Of a stretch of DNA of 64,000 nucleotides, positions 45,472-56,150 are shown piece after piece. The stretch is from Leptodactylus fallax (Eukaryota > Chordata > Amphibia > Anura > Leptodactylidae). A program made the translations under genes and the position numbers. Position 1 is the first letter of the stretch, and every line of letters starts with the position of its first letter. The notes under the pieces were generated by a model, which ran no database searches, was not told where the DNA came from, and saw only the letters and a list, made by a program, of their open reading frames with translations. The stretch covers positions 3,968,001-4,032,000 of the forward strand of contig CAMRHE010000115.1 in assembly GCA_947044405.1 (NCBI GenBank), written 5' to 3'.

Positions 45472-46218
45472 ATGGATAAACTCCATAAACTTCAACCTGC
45501 TCAATCCCAGGACTCTGGGAAGAAGAGTGGAAGATGGAACCTGTTTGGGCGCTGTAAGTCCAAAATTGAGCAATGTTCAGCTGGGTCATCTGATTCCATC
45601 CCTGGCTCATCTTTTAAAGAAGCTAAAATCCCAGCAAAGACATTGATGAACTTCTGGAAATGGAAGAACAGGAGCAAGGTGGATCCACTGAACACTACTC
45701 CTGAAAAAGGGGAAGATGTACTGACCAAAGATTCACCAACAGAATTGAAACAAACTGTGGTGAATGTGAAGAAGCTGCCCCTCTCAGTCAGGAAGGGATA
45801 TTATGTAACCTTGACAATACAACGTCCAAAGACTGAGAAAAAGAGTTTCTTGGATTATTTCCGCAAAAAGTCTAGAAGACCGAGGATTCAGCCTCAAGTC
45901 CCAAAGTACAGGACTGTCAGGACCCAAGTAAGTGAGAGGAACCCTGATGTCATCCCAACAGCTTCAAAAAGCACAAGCATAGATCCAGTATTAAAAGTCA
46001 CGGTGGCCACACAGGTAGAGAGGAGAGACCTAGAGATCACCTCGGAGGTAGCATCCCCACGTTTCACTGGAAAAAGTAAACTTCCCACCTTGCCACCCAT
46101 AGAAACATCAATACCTAAAGAAGAGCCCTGCATCTCTAAGCTGCTACCACCGATCAGAAGATGCCTCATTTTCGTCAAAGAAGCTGAACCTTATAACAGA
46201 CTGGTAGGAGACTGGTAG
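45472..46218 (+). CDS. orphan intronless gene, intact copy (248 aa)
   Basis: I do not recognise this protein. It is 248 residues, rich in Lys, Arg, Ser, Pro and Thr, with no signal peptide or membrane segment. Three short aromatic-basic motifs recur: WNLFGRCKSK (about 22-31), FWKWKNRSK (about 61-69) and FLDYFRKKSRR (about 126-136). The C-terminal part is Pro-rich (LPTLPPIETSIPKEE, LLPPIRRCLIF) and ends GDW. Translation starts at the first ATG after a stop-containing leader, and AATAAA follows at about 46318. A copy at 58221-58966 has one nonsense codon. It could be a fast-evolving lineage-specific gene, possibly germline given the CRE-like upstream sites (inference), or part of an unknown repeat. 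The single exon also allows a retrogene origin. Confidence 0.65.
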   Translation: MDKLHKLQPAQSQDSGKKSGRWNLFGRCKSKIEQCSAGSSDSIPGSSFKEAKIPAKTLMNFWKWKNRSKVDPLNTTPEKGEDVLTKDSPTELKQTVVNVKKLPLSVRKGYYVTLTIQRPKTEKKSFLDYFRKKSRRPRIQPQVPKYRTVRTQVSERNPDVIPTASKSTSIDPVLKVTVATQVERRDLEITSEVASPRFTGKSKLPTLPPIETSIPKEEPCISKLLPPIRRCLIFVKEAEPYNRLVGDW

Positions 46219-46446
46219 TGAAGAACATCAGACCAGTGAGAACATCAATCAACATTACCTTTTATTTATTAGTATCTGAGGACATAGATGTCATATTAAA
46301 GGTTCTCTTCATATAAAATAAAATCTCTTATGTTTCCTGATATTGTTTGTCTTGCCTATGTGTTAATCTGGTTTGATATTCTTAGGTTTGTTGTATTCCC
46401 ACCTGAATGCCCACTAGTTTTTCCAGGACCTGAGTGGAAACACATT

Positions 46447-46586
46447 AAGGCTAAGGCCCTGGTAGTGAGTCACAGCCAAAAAACGCTGCAGAGAAGACCA
46501 AGGCGGAAACGCATTGCGTTTTTTTCCACAGTGTTTTTCACAGAAAGTCCTCAGAGTTTACCTCTGCTTACTTTCTACCTCTATTA
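46447..46586. repeat. MITE half, interrupted (continues at 54647-54870)
   Basis: AAGGCTAAGGCCCTGG starts a MITE whose other end, GTGGGGCCCCGGCCTAAGG, lies at 54851-54869. The hAT-type insertion landed inside it. The intact equivalent is 59196-59547. Confidence 0.85.
46579..46586. repeat. target-site duplication CTCTATTA (left)
   Basis: Identical 8-mer at 54647-54654. The paralogous empty site at 59327-59334 has it once. Confidence 0.95.
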
Positions 46587-46949
46587 CAGGGGTCGGCAAC
46601 CCCTGGCACGCATGGCATATTTTGCTGGCACGGCAGCCAGCACCGGACCTTCACTTATTAAAAGAAGAGGGAGCGTCCCTTCAGTGCTCTGCTAGAGCTG
46701 AGGTATAGGACGCTCCCCCTTCTCTTGCTGCCCTCTCTGCCCACCAAAGAGGGGTGAGGAAATCCCAGGAGGCAGAGCTCATCATAGCACAGGGACCTTG
46801 CCTGCCGTCTGTATTCTGCAAAGGCAAAATGAGGAGGAGAAGGAAAAAAGCTCCTGCCGGCAAAGTGACAGTAAAAAAACCTAACAGGTACATGCTGGGG
46901 TTACTATTTCTATTAATCTCAGGCATTTGGGGTTATTAATTTAGTTTTA

Positions 46950-47170
46950 GTAACTCCATGTGCCTCTCATTAATAACAATTAACCTCATCATGTCCCTCA
47001 CATTAACCCCTGTTTGCCTCACATAAGAGTTACTAATATGTGAGACATATGGAGGTACTAATAAAGGACCTCAGTGATGAAGATATTTACTGATAACCTC
47101 CATATGTCTCACATAAAGCACACAGGGGTTAATGTGAGGGACGTGATAGGGTTAACTGCTACTAATATGA
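46950..47170. repeat. long palindrome
   Basis: CCCTCACATTAACCCCTGT (about 46994) pairs with ACAGGGGTTAATGTGAGGG (about 47122), and GTGAGACATATGGAGGT with ACCTCCATATGTCTCAC. Arms of roughly 70 bp around a short centre. Confidence 0.85.
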
Positions 47171-47744
47171 GGCACGTGGAGTTGCTAAACTGTAATGCAC
47201 ATGACCATACTTTTTATCCACAACGGACCTATACATTTCAATGGGCCCATACACACAGCCGATCTTTTTGCAGCTGTGTGTCCGGGCCAAATTGAAGAGC
47301 TGCACATTATGGAGCAGGTCCTATATCTGTCCTATACTTGTACATACCCTATATCTGTCTGCATTTGTTGCTCTTGTTGCAGAGTGTGATTGCTGGATGT
47401 GGCAGAGTCAAAACCAGATAGACAGTTGTATATAACAGGAACAAAACTTTAGTGAAACATGAGTGCAGTAAGAGACGATCACCTCACATGGTGAATAACA
47501 GATCTAGTTCATGACGGAGTAACGTCTAGTCCCTCCACTTGCCTGATGATCCTTCACCTGAATAAATGAAAACTCAACACAAGAGAAGTGGAGTTGAATT
47601 GGCCACAGCAGCCTTTTATTAACATACAGTAAATTTACAAAACAAACATCAATATCAAAACCAACGACCCGTATTTCCCTTTAAAGCCACAGGAGGTCCT
47701 CGGAGCCCAACACACTGGCCTTCTAAAACCCCCCTTTTTGTGAA

Positions 47745-48590
47745 TTACCTCCAGCCGTACCGCCAGCTCGAAGGCACCAAATCACCAATCCCCCAGGTGA
47801 TAAAAGGATCCGTCTTTAAAGATCCTGAATGTCCTAAGGCCAGCCCAATATTGTTTCCCAGCCATGCTATTGTCTCCAGGGGGGTCCAGAGCCTCCAAGC
47901 TCCCCCCCCCACCGATACCACCAGGCATTTCCTTCCCAACTCCGAGGACCCCCCACCACCAACGCAAAGGCTTGACACCTTAAACCTTTGCGTCCCTCCA
48001 CACCCGCAGCGCCACTTCGATTCCTTCTTGAATCGACAGAGCCTAAATGTCCGTACCCACAGCGTTGAGGTGTACCCCATCTCGCCGCCAAAAGTTCCCC
48101 TCCCCTGCCTCAAACTCCTTGTGACGGACCGCCACAAAACCGTTCCTTTGGAAGAACTGGGCCACCGCCCTATTGACTTTCACCCTGGCCCGATTAAGGC
48201 TGTCCACACGGCGGGCCCCCCCGCCACACATGACGATGAACTATATCTGACCACACTGTCACTAAACCTGGCGACATAGCCCACAACCTGAGCATATCAA
48301 ACTTGATATCCCGTATTAGCTCGCGAAAAGGCCTGACCCCTAGATCATTCCCTCCCACATGGAGAACAAGGACATCCGGGGACCTATCCAACCTAACAAA
48401 CCTGTTAAACTCTGGAAGTACCGTAACCCTTTATCGGGGAAAACCCAATTGCCGACCGTCCGGCCGAACCGCCGCCCTCAAGGCCCCCCAGAACACAAAC
48501 GAATGGCCCAGGATCCAGACCAATTCCAGCTCATCCCCCCCCTGAAAGAGAAAAAAAGAAACAATACACAATATAACCCTGTCGCCTCCC
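47745..48590 (-). pseudogene. SGNH-type hydrolase of the Ngaro-like element
   Basis: Three blocks of the SGNH esterase family can be read in three frames: WILGHSFVFW (block I with the nucleophile Ser), VLHVGGNDLG (block III) and RDGVHLNAVGTDIF (block V with the Asp and His). At least two frameshifts separate them. Such a domain is described for Ngaro elements and some CR1-like LINEs. Substrate unknown. Confidence 0.8.
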
Positions 48591-48594
48591 CGCC

Positions 48595-49561
48595 CTAGAC
48601 CAGCCAGGCAGGACGAACATAGGACCGAAAACGAACCGACTCCCATCTGCCTATCCGCCTGACCACCTCGTCACCCAAACCCCTGCGCGCCGCCTCGGTC
48701 GCAGCCCCGATACGAAATGAATGACCCCCGTAATCCCCCAGGCACCACCCATACTCCACCAAACACTTCCGGAATACTGCCACAAACTGGTATCTAGACA
48801 GAAAAGATCCGTCCGCATGAATTAGCAGGGGATCCTCCAGAAAACGCACTGACGGCCTGAACTCATTGAAACACCTGACTGGACACATAAGGACTTCAGG
48901 AACCTGAAATAATACCACCCTGGACCCTCTGCCCTCCTGGTCCGTCTTTGATCTGCGCACGATAAATTCCACCCTATCCTCCATAGCTTCCACGACCTTC
49001 ATCATTAAACCGCCCGGCCTGCTGGTAGACGGGCTAACCAATTCCCCCAAGCGTAGTGCTCCAAAAAAGGCTAAGGAAAACGCTAATCTAAAAAGTTTAA
49101 CCTCAAACTCGGACCTGCAGACTCCCTAGTGCCACCCCTATCTCCTGAAGCAAATGAAAAGACACCGGCCGTCGCTGATCTACTTAAGCCCGATCCCGTC
49201 TCCAACCTCTCAAAGCCTGGAGTACCGCAAATGTCTTGGTGACATCCCATAAACCACGTTCCCTGAAACCAAATGCCAGTCCCGCAATAAGCTTATTTAC
49301 CCTCAATATTGACCACCCATCCTCCTTACATTGGCCTATCAACAGGAACAGCAACCCCTCATCATCCGGAACCTGCCTACAAAAATCCGCCCGCCATTCT
49401 TCCCATTGGCCCCATGCTACCTCGTATGCAGCCCAGGTTCCCTCCGCCAAGGACCCTCGGATCAATCTCTGCGCCGGCCGAAAGGCAGATTCCAAAGGTC
49501 TACCGACCACGCCTCTCCCTCCTCCTCCGCCTCTGGCGCCAATTGCCGAAACCTGGCCCAC
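48595..49561 (-). pseudogene. tyrosine recombinase of the Ngaro-like element
   Basis: N-terminal helical domain at 49561-49184 (AYEVAWGQWEEW). The catalytic domain shows all four core residues: Arg in ALRLGEL, His and Arg in HSFRIGAAT, and Tyr in FRSYVRPAW. A stop at 49181-49183 and one frameshift near 49110-49120 break the gene between the two parts. It would have circularised and integrated element DNA without an integrase. Confidence 0.88.
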
Positions 49562-50200
49562 TGCAAACGAGAGAGTGCGTCAGCAATACAATTGTCAACC
49601 CCTGGGACATGTACCGCCTTCACCCACGCGTTCAGTGACAAGCACAACCATACCAGTCTCCGCAACACACAAACCACCGTGGGGGAGGACGCCGTCATGT
49701 TATTAATAGCCTGAACGACCCCGAGGTTATCGCAGTTGAACCGCACCTTCTTGTTCCTAAACTCCTGCCCCCATACCTCCAAAGCCACCACGATGGGAAA
49801 CAATTCCAATAAGGCAAGATTCCGCACCCAACCCTCCCAACTATCTGGCCATGAGCCCACGCACCAACGTCCCTTGTAGAAGGCCCCAAAACCAACACTC
49901 CCTGCTGCGTCCGTGAACAGTTCCAATTCTTCCGCATCCACCCACTGATCCAATATCAATGACCGCCCATTATAACAACCTAAAAATTCGTCCCAAATTT
50001 CCAAATTCTCCCTTAATTCCCTTCCCAGGCGCACATAATGACGGGGATGCTCGACCCCCGCCTTTGCCACTGCCAGCCTCCTGCAATACACCCTCCCCAT
50101 GGGCAGTATCCTACATGCAAAATTTAATTTACCTAATAGGGATTGAAGTTCTCTAAGCATTAACTTTTTTTCGCCTACAGGCACCCCTAACCTCGTTGCG
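49462..50200 (-). pseudogene. RNase H region of the Ngaro-like element
   Basis: ELFTDAAGSVGFGAFYKGRW and LNFACRILPMGR follow the RT in another frame, the usual DIRS/Ngaro RNase H arrangement. It ends close to the recombinase start and overlaps it in a different frame. Confidence 0.8.
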
Positions 50201-50950
50201 CAGCTGAACCAGTTTGTCCTCCGGCAAACGACATTCCATCCGCAACGAGTCAATACAAATCCCTAAAAACGTCAGCTCCGTATTCGGCCCCTCTGTCTTC
50301 TCCCCGGCCAACGGGATTCCAAATCGCCCCGCCACCCCCTCCAAGGTATGTAACAACAATGAACAAATCCCAGAGCCCGCCGGGCCAATGCACAAATAGT
50401 CGTCGAGATAGTGAATCACCGACGACCACCCCGCCTCCCTTTTCACTACCCATTCCACAAACGTACTAAAACACTCGAAGTATGCACAGGAGATAGAACA
50501 TCCCATGGGAAAACAACGATCCACGTAGTAACCCCCGTCCCAATAACACCCCAACAGATGCAAACTATCCTCATGTACTGGTAACAAACGAAAAGCCGAT
50601 TCAACATCGGCCTTTGCCAACAATGCCCCAACCCCGTATTCCCTAACCCAGCCTACCGCCGCATCAAACGATGTATAAACCACCGAACAACATGCAGGGT
50701 CAATACCATCGTTGACCGACGCCCCCTTCGGAAAGGACAAATGATGAATGAGCCGAAACTTATTCGGCTCCTTCTTGGGTACCACACCCAGCGGGGACAC
50801 CCTTAAATGCCCTATCGGGAGACACTCAAAAGGCCCCGCCATCCGCCCTAGCGCCACCTCCTTCGCCAGTTTTTCACTTACTACCCCCCGGATGCTGTAA
50901 CGCCGATCTCAAGTTCCGCCGAACCACTGGGAACTCCCCTTTAACATAAG
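50153..50950 (-). pseudogene. reverse transcriptase of the Ngaro-like element
   Basis: GVVPKKEPNKFRLIHHLSFP, VESAFRLLPVHED, CFPMGCSISCAYFE and IHYLDDYL (YLDD catalytic box, about 50400-50418) follow the DIRS/Ngaro RT pattern. A run of six G near 50886-50893 shifts the frame from the upstream coding part, and another shift occurs near 50170-50200. Confidence 0.88.
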
Positions 50951-51012
50951 GAATCTTAAAACCAAACTGAAAACCGTCCGCCAACAACCCCGCCGCAGCT
51001 CTATCCGGGTAC

Positions 51013-52767
51013 TCATTTAGATACGGCCGCATCGCGCCCACTACCACCGGACTCCGCCCCTTTTCCAGCGCTCTCCCCCCCCCCTTTGGACTTAGCCCCT
51101 TTAAAACACCGAGATGCCCCATGTGATCCTCCACAGTTAGAACACTCATGCTTGAACTTGCACTTTGCACCGAATTTGCATGAGCCTTCGTTAAAGGAGA
51201 AGCACAATCCCTTCTGTGAAGCCGCCGAGCACCCCGAAACATCGGACCCCCCCGGCTCCTGCCTGAAAGGACTGCCCAGCCCGAACCGGAGCTGTAACCC
51301 GTAACCACAGCCCAATATCCTTGTGATCCCACCGGATACTGGGCCGTACTGCCTTTCGTTGATGAAATTGTTCGTCATACCTCAACCACCCTTGACCCCC
51401 GTAAACTCTATAAGCTTCTCCAATGGCGTCCATGTAGCAAAAAAGGGAGGAGCAATTCTCCGGCGCCTTTTCGCCAATAACGCTAGCCAAGATAGCGAAC
51501 GCCTGCAACCAATTGGAGAAGGTGCGAGGTATAAGCCTATACCGCCGCTTCTCCTCTTCCTCCTTCTTGGACTCGTCCTTCTTTCCCCTATCCAAATTAA
51601 AGCATTCTAACGGGAGTAACGAAAAAATATCTACATACTCCCCTTTCCATATTTTTTCCCTAACCTCCTGCTTCAAATGGGCCCCCAACGGCCCCTCGAA
51701 GCAAACGTACACCTCCCCCTTTGCGGAATCATCCAACTTCGGAGCCCCCTCCTCCTTGTCCTTTTCCCCCACTTTTTTCCTGAGTCTTATCCGCACCCCC
51801 ACTCACCGTCGCGTCCCCCGACGTCCCGCTAACCGAAGCCCCTCCTGACCCGCTGACTAACGACCCCGGCCCGCCGGCAACCCCAAACCCCCGATCCCTG
51901 GAATGTTCGCGCCCACCCACGCGGGTACCGGAGACGGAACCGCGGCCTGGGCCTGCGCCCGCCATAACTGCCCTAAAAAATTCAAAAAGTCAAACATACC
52001 CCTGCCCGCCTCTCCCGGGTGCCCACCCCCACCCTGGACCGGCAATAGGGGAATAGAAGGAGACAGCAAAGATAAACACTCACCTGACTGCCTGGGTGCT
52101 GTGTGCCCACCAGTCGATACTCCAGAATCCAGACGCTGCCCAGCCATTCTATCTAGCGCAGGAACGAACAGCTGATCCCCCGAGGACATCGCCGGCGAGG
52201 AAACCAGCCCCCCCCCCTCCCAGCGAGGAGGGGGGCCGCAAGCGGAGAGGAGTGTGCATCCGCGCACACGTGGAGAACCGACCCAGGCAGCGCCTGATCG
52301 CTGGATGAAGCAGGCTGAAGACCCGAGGTCCGCATCCCAGATCCTGACTCACCGTTCAGGGAAGGCCCAAGGTAAGGTGATCCACGGCCCTCCGCACCGG
52401 CTCCCGCTCCCTCGTAGCACTCTGGTAATGGCGGAGGCGCGGCCTGCTGCCTCCGCCGCGAGTCCCGCCCGCTAACCGGATTCCTCCCGGCCCGGGACTG
52501 CCGGGAGGCAGCAGACCTGCCGGCATCCTGAACCGGAGGGTCCCTAGAGGGGCTCCGTCTTCGGCGCTGGGCTCGAGGGGCTTCATCTGGACTCAGGCGC
52601 GCCGGAGGCCTAGTCCTCCGCGGCCGTCTTGGAGTTGAAGGGGACACCTCAGTGGCAGGTGTCCCCGGCCCCTGAAGCAGGCCCGAAAGCTGAGCCTGCA
52701 CCCATTCTTCTCCGTGCGTAGCTGCCGACTCGCGCAGCTGCGCAATCAGGTCTTCAAGGGATGCCAT
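51013..52767 (-). pseudogene. gag-like ORF1 of the Ngaro-like element
   Basis: Starts MASLEDLIAQLRESAATHGE at 52767 and passes through an Arg/Pro-rich stretch, a charged segment, FSNWLQAFAILASVIGEK (a helical block typical of DIRS/Ngaro first ORFs) and a zinc-finger-like CFSFNEGSCKFGAKCKFKH. At least three frameshifts, at C/G runs near 52207, 51245 and 51070, break it. Confidence 0.7.
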
Positions 52768-53005
52768 GAAAAGCAATGGAGACACTAGTAACGCAGCTTC
52801 TTCCTCTGTGTCTTCTTCACGGCAACTGCCGTTACTTTTCGCGGGCTTTCCCTTAAAAACCTCTCCCCCTGCAACCTAGCTTGAATTAACCCCACCTTAC
52901 CCCCAACTTGACCAATAGCTGCTGTCCAGCCGTACTCGTCATGTGGGCCCTCCCCTCAGCCTTCGTCCCCGGTCCGGCCCCTTCTGCACACACCCTAACA
53001 AATAA

Positions 53006-53673
53006 CATGGCACCACAAGTACCCATTCTACAGATTATAATAATTCTTAATAAACCATCAATGAAATAAAACTCAGACACAACATTTAGTGAAAGAAAAT
53101 TGGCCACGGTGTTTATTAAGGTAACCCAAATATTTTACAACGAATGTAATCAATAATCATAAAATACTAATAATAAATAATTAAATAAATGAATCAATAA
53201 TAAACTTTTAATTAATTATTCCAATAAATTAATCAATTAATAAATATTAAAAGAGTCCTATCAGCATATCTGATAGACTAACCCCTTACATAAACACCAT
53301 GACAATGACCTTTGCAAAAAAAAAAAAACAGGGAGGGAGAGTGGGTGACTTGCTAGAAGATCCTCAACTAAACTGGCCCCGAACAGCTGATTGGCCGCTT
53401 ATTTATGTTTAAAATTCCCGCCACAACGGGGCGCTTGACCAATCAGCTGACAGCACGTCAAATCAGCTGATATTGTGCTACACCCACTTTGAAGACTCTA
53501 GAAGCAGAGGGGAGGCACTTCACATGCTAACAAAACTGAGGGGAATTTAAAACCTGAGGAGAAAAAGGGGGATAACAAATTAAACATATAAACTAACTGA
53601 GGGTACTGTGGAGCCATGTGTCCCCCAAGCAAGTCTGCTCGGGGGTCCCTGTCATGGCACCACAAGTACCCAT
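53006..53673. repeat. segment bounded by a 21-bp perfect direct repeat
   Basis: The 21 bases at 53006-53026 recur at 53653-53673. Between them lie a TTTATTAAGG/GGCCAC motif like the Ngaro 3' end, an AT-rich stretch (53140-53280) and a CGGGGCGC-containing part. It could be part of the split terminal repeats of the Ngaro-like element or an independent insertion with a target duplication. Confidence 0.5.
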
Positions 53674-53883
53674 ATCAACCAGCATCAAAACAACAAAAGT
53701 ACAGAGTGTCTACAGATAAACATTTAGTAACAGCTACATCTAGTGTCATAAATGTGAACTGCAGTCAATCCAGCAAATATAGAGACAAAGCTGGCTGTTG
53801 TATATCTCCAACAGCTCTGTCAATTCATTTTTAATGTATAGGTCAGTGAAAACCACATCCATGCCATTTGTGTGCAGGAGGCC

Positions 53884-54109
53884 TAAGGCTGAGGCCCCAC
53901 ATTGCAGAAACGCAGTGTTTTTGTTGCAGATTTTGCTGCGTTTTTTTGAGCCAAAGCCAAGAATGGCTACAAAAGGAATTGGAAATATAAAGGAAGTTCT
54001 TATACATCTCTCTTCTGCTCAATCCACTCCTGGCTTTGGCTCAAAAAAAGTAGCAAAATCTGCAACATTAAAAAAGCTGCTCTTCCGAAACATGGGGCCT
54101 CAGCCTTAG
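53884..54109. repeat. palindromic MITE, GCGGAAACGCAG family, copy 4
   Basis: AAGGCTGAGGCCCCACATTG and ATGGGGCCTCAGCCTT ends with AGCCAAAGCCAAGAATGGCT inner arm; same family as 2306-2530. Confidence 0.7.
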
Positions 54110-54646
54110 GGTGTTTCCTTTCAGGTGGTGACACTGTGTACCCAGGTGTGGCTATAGCCAAATCCAGTTCCCGGGCACCAGTGCTGTCACTTTGGTGTAA
54201 GTGTGACACTCATTAATTCCTGGCTGGGGTTTTGCTGTTACCGCACTTCCAGGAATTAAAAGTGGCTGAGATTAATCCCCTTTTCACTTATAGAAAAGTG
54301 AAGGTACCGGTGGCCGGGGATGCAGCATCCAGGTACATAGTGTGTCACCATCCTATAGGTGTTACCAGACTCTGCTACCAGTGGCATACATTTGCCACTA
54401 ATTGCAGGTTGCACATATACTTACATTGCATATAATGGAAAAGTACAGGTGTATCAAGGCAAATAGCAGTAAACGCTTGTGGCTGGGAGCACAGTATGAC
54501 AGCACCCCTGTGTTACGGTTTGTGCTATATGACTTTAGTATAGGGGTCGTCAGCCTTAAAATTATTGCGCGGCACTTCGAGGACCTCATCTTTGATTTTT
54601 TTTAATTTAAATCGGCATACCACACAAAAAAGGTTGCCTAACCCTG
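54110..54646. other. right end of the hAT-type insertion
   Basis: No gene. Ends with GGGGTCGTCAGCC (54543), a second internal near-copy of the hAT end, then the terminal GGTTGCCTAACCCTG. The internal copy suggests two related hAT insertions or an internal rearrangement. Confidence 0.45.
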
Positions 54647-55040
54647 CTCTATTATAACTATACAGAAAACGCCAGCGTTTCCGTAGGTATAAATGACATG
54701 CTGCGACTTTCCGCTTTTCTCCTGCGGGCTTCTTTCTGCAATGTGTGGATGGGATTAACAAGAATCCCATCCACATTGCAGGTAATGTAAAACGCAGCAT
54801 TTTTTGCCACAGCATTTCTGCCGCGGCTAAAACGCTGCGTTTTCGCAACGTGGGGCCCCGGCCTAAGGAAGCACTCCAAATAAAACCAATACACAGCAGG
54901 AGATTTACAAAACGAAATGTTTGTAACAAAAAACTGAAGACCGTGCTATGTACCATATTTATTACGTGCTTAACATGCTTTGTACATCTTTTTTTGCCAA
55001 GGGAAGAAAGAAGTCTGGTTAAGCAAAATATCCTATATAC
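54647..55040 (+). repeat. duplicated unit A, right part
   Basis: Continues unit A after the insertion and matches 59327-59747. It begins with the second CTCTATTA. It ends at CCTATATA, where another repeat starting CAGGGCCAGCG is joined. Confidence 0.9.
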
Positions 55041-55544
55041 AGGGCCAGCGTTAGGGGGGGCAGACTGGGCAATTGCCCAGGGCCCCCATCCCCAAAGGGG
55101 CCCCACTGGATCCGGAGTCAGGCCAGGCCATATTGATAACAGAAAGGGACCCAGCATCATGTGCCGCAGGGCCCCTTTCCAATAGAAGCCTGACCAGGGA
55201 AGGTCAGTAAAAATAACAAACATTTGTACTCACCTCTCCTAGGCGTCCGGCATCTTCTCCCATCACGTGTTCTAGATGTTACCACTGAGACGTGGCCTTG
55301 CCCGTGACAGATGTGACCGCTGAGGAACAATCACAGGCCTCAGCAGTGACATCCGGAACGCGTGACGTCAACCTCAGACCTGAAGAGGAAGCTGGCCGGG
55401 ACAACGGATCAGCGCAAGGAGGCCCAGGAGAGGTAAGGCAAGGTGAGTATAACTGTTTGTTATTTTCCCTCACCTCCCCTCGGCCTCCGATTATTATACT
55501 CTGGGGTCTGAAGAGACCCCAGAGTACAATAAAAGCACTGAGGG
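55041..55544. repeat. CAGGGCCAGCGTTAGGGGGG repeat start
   Basis: CAGGGCCAGCGTTAGG interrupts the unit A/B homology, so it is an insertion into unit A. Its start is hAT-like, but no matching right end or 8-bp duplication was found. Confidence 0.4.
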
Positions 55545-56150
55545 AGTCTGTGGGGCCACTGTGGAGCATTATACTAGGAGGGAACCCTCTGGAGAGCAAA
55601 GTATATTGTGTGGGACCACTGTGGAGCATTATCTGGGGGGGAGGAACTGTGGAGCATTATACCAGGGGGGCCCTCTGGGGAGCATATTATACTGCGTGGG
55701 GTCACTGTGGAGCATTATACTGGGTGGGGCATTGTGGGGAGCAATTTATACCGTGTGGGTCACTGTGGAGCATTATACTGGGGGAGCTCCTCTGGGGAGT
55801 ATATTATATTGTGTGGGGCCATTGTGGAGCATGTTATATAGTGTGGGGCCACTGTGGAGAATTATATTGGGGGGGCACTGTGGGGTACATATTATGCTGT
55901 GTGGAGCATATTATATTTTGTGGGGCTGCTGGAGAGCATATTATAGGGTACGGTGCAACTAAGAGGTAGTATACTGTATGGACCACTGTTGAGCATTATA
56001 TTGTGTTGGGGCTCTGGGGAGAATATTATACTGTGTGGAGCATTATATACCATGTGGGGAAACTGTGGCGGGCTCAGGGGAGCATTTCATAATGTGGAAG
56101 GCACTGTGGAGCATTAAATACCACATGGAGCATTATACTGTGGGTGCGGG
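55545..56150. repeat. minisatellite, CACTGTGGAGCATTATAC unit
   Basis: About 15 imperfect units of 30-45 bp with CTGTGGAGCATTATACTG and GTGTGGGGCC, the same unit as at 12290-12695. Long open frames here are artefacts of the repeat. Confidence 0.9.

Larger units (their letters stand above)
45096..46586 (+). repeat. duplicated unit A, left part
   Basis: Matches 57831-59334 at about 97-98% identity. It includes the orphan gene and the first half of a MITE (AAGGCTAAGGCCC from 46447). Unit A is cut at CTCTATTA by the hAT-type insertion and resumes at 54647. Confidence 0.95.
47600..52900 (-). mobile_element. degraded Ngaro-like (tyrosine-recombinase) retrotransposon
   Basis: In transcription order on the minus strand: a gag-like frame with a zinc finger, reverse transcriptase, RNase H, tyrosine recombinase and an SGNH-type hydrolase. 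YR instead of integrase defines the DIRS/Ngaro order; the downstream hydrolase and no methyltransferase seen fit Ngaro. Termini are approximate. The 3' side has TTAATAAAAGGCTGCTG. Many frameshifts break it, several at G or C homopolymers. Confidence 0.85.
46587..54646. mobile_element. 8.06-kb hAT-type insertion carrying a nested Ngaro-like element
   Basis: The left end CAGGGGTCGGCAACC pairs with the right end GGTTGCCTAACCCTG, and the 8-bp duplication CTCTATTA flanks both, as for hAT transposons. The uninterrupted paralogue at 59327-59334 proves the insertion. Without the Ngaro-like body only about 1-2 kb remains, with no hAT transposase, so the carrier was probably non-autonomous. A GCGGAAACGCAG MITE (53884-54109) and a long palindrome (46950-47170) are also inside. 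Confidence 0.9.

Noticed and set aside
47740..48279. 179-codon plus-strand frame, and other plus-strand frames to 52475
   Set aside because: Antisense shadows of the Ngaro-like coding region; high GC content makes them long.
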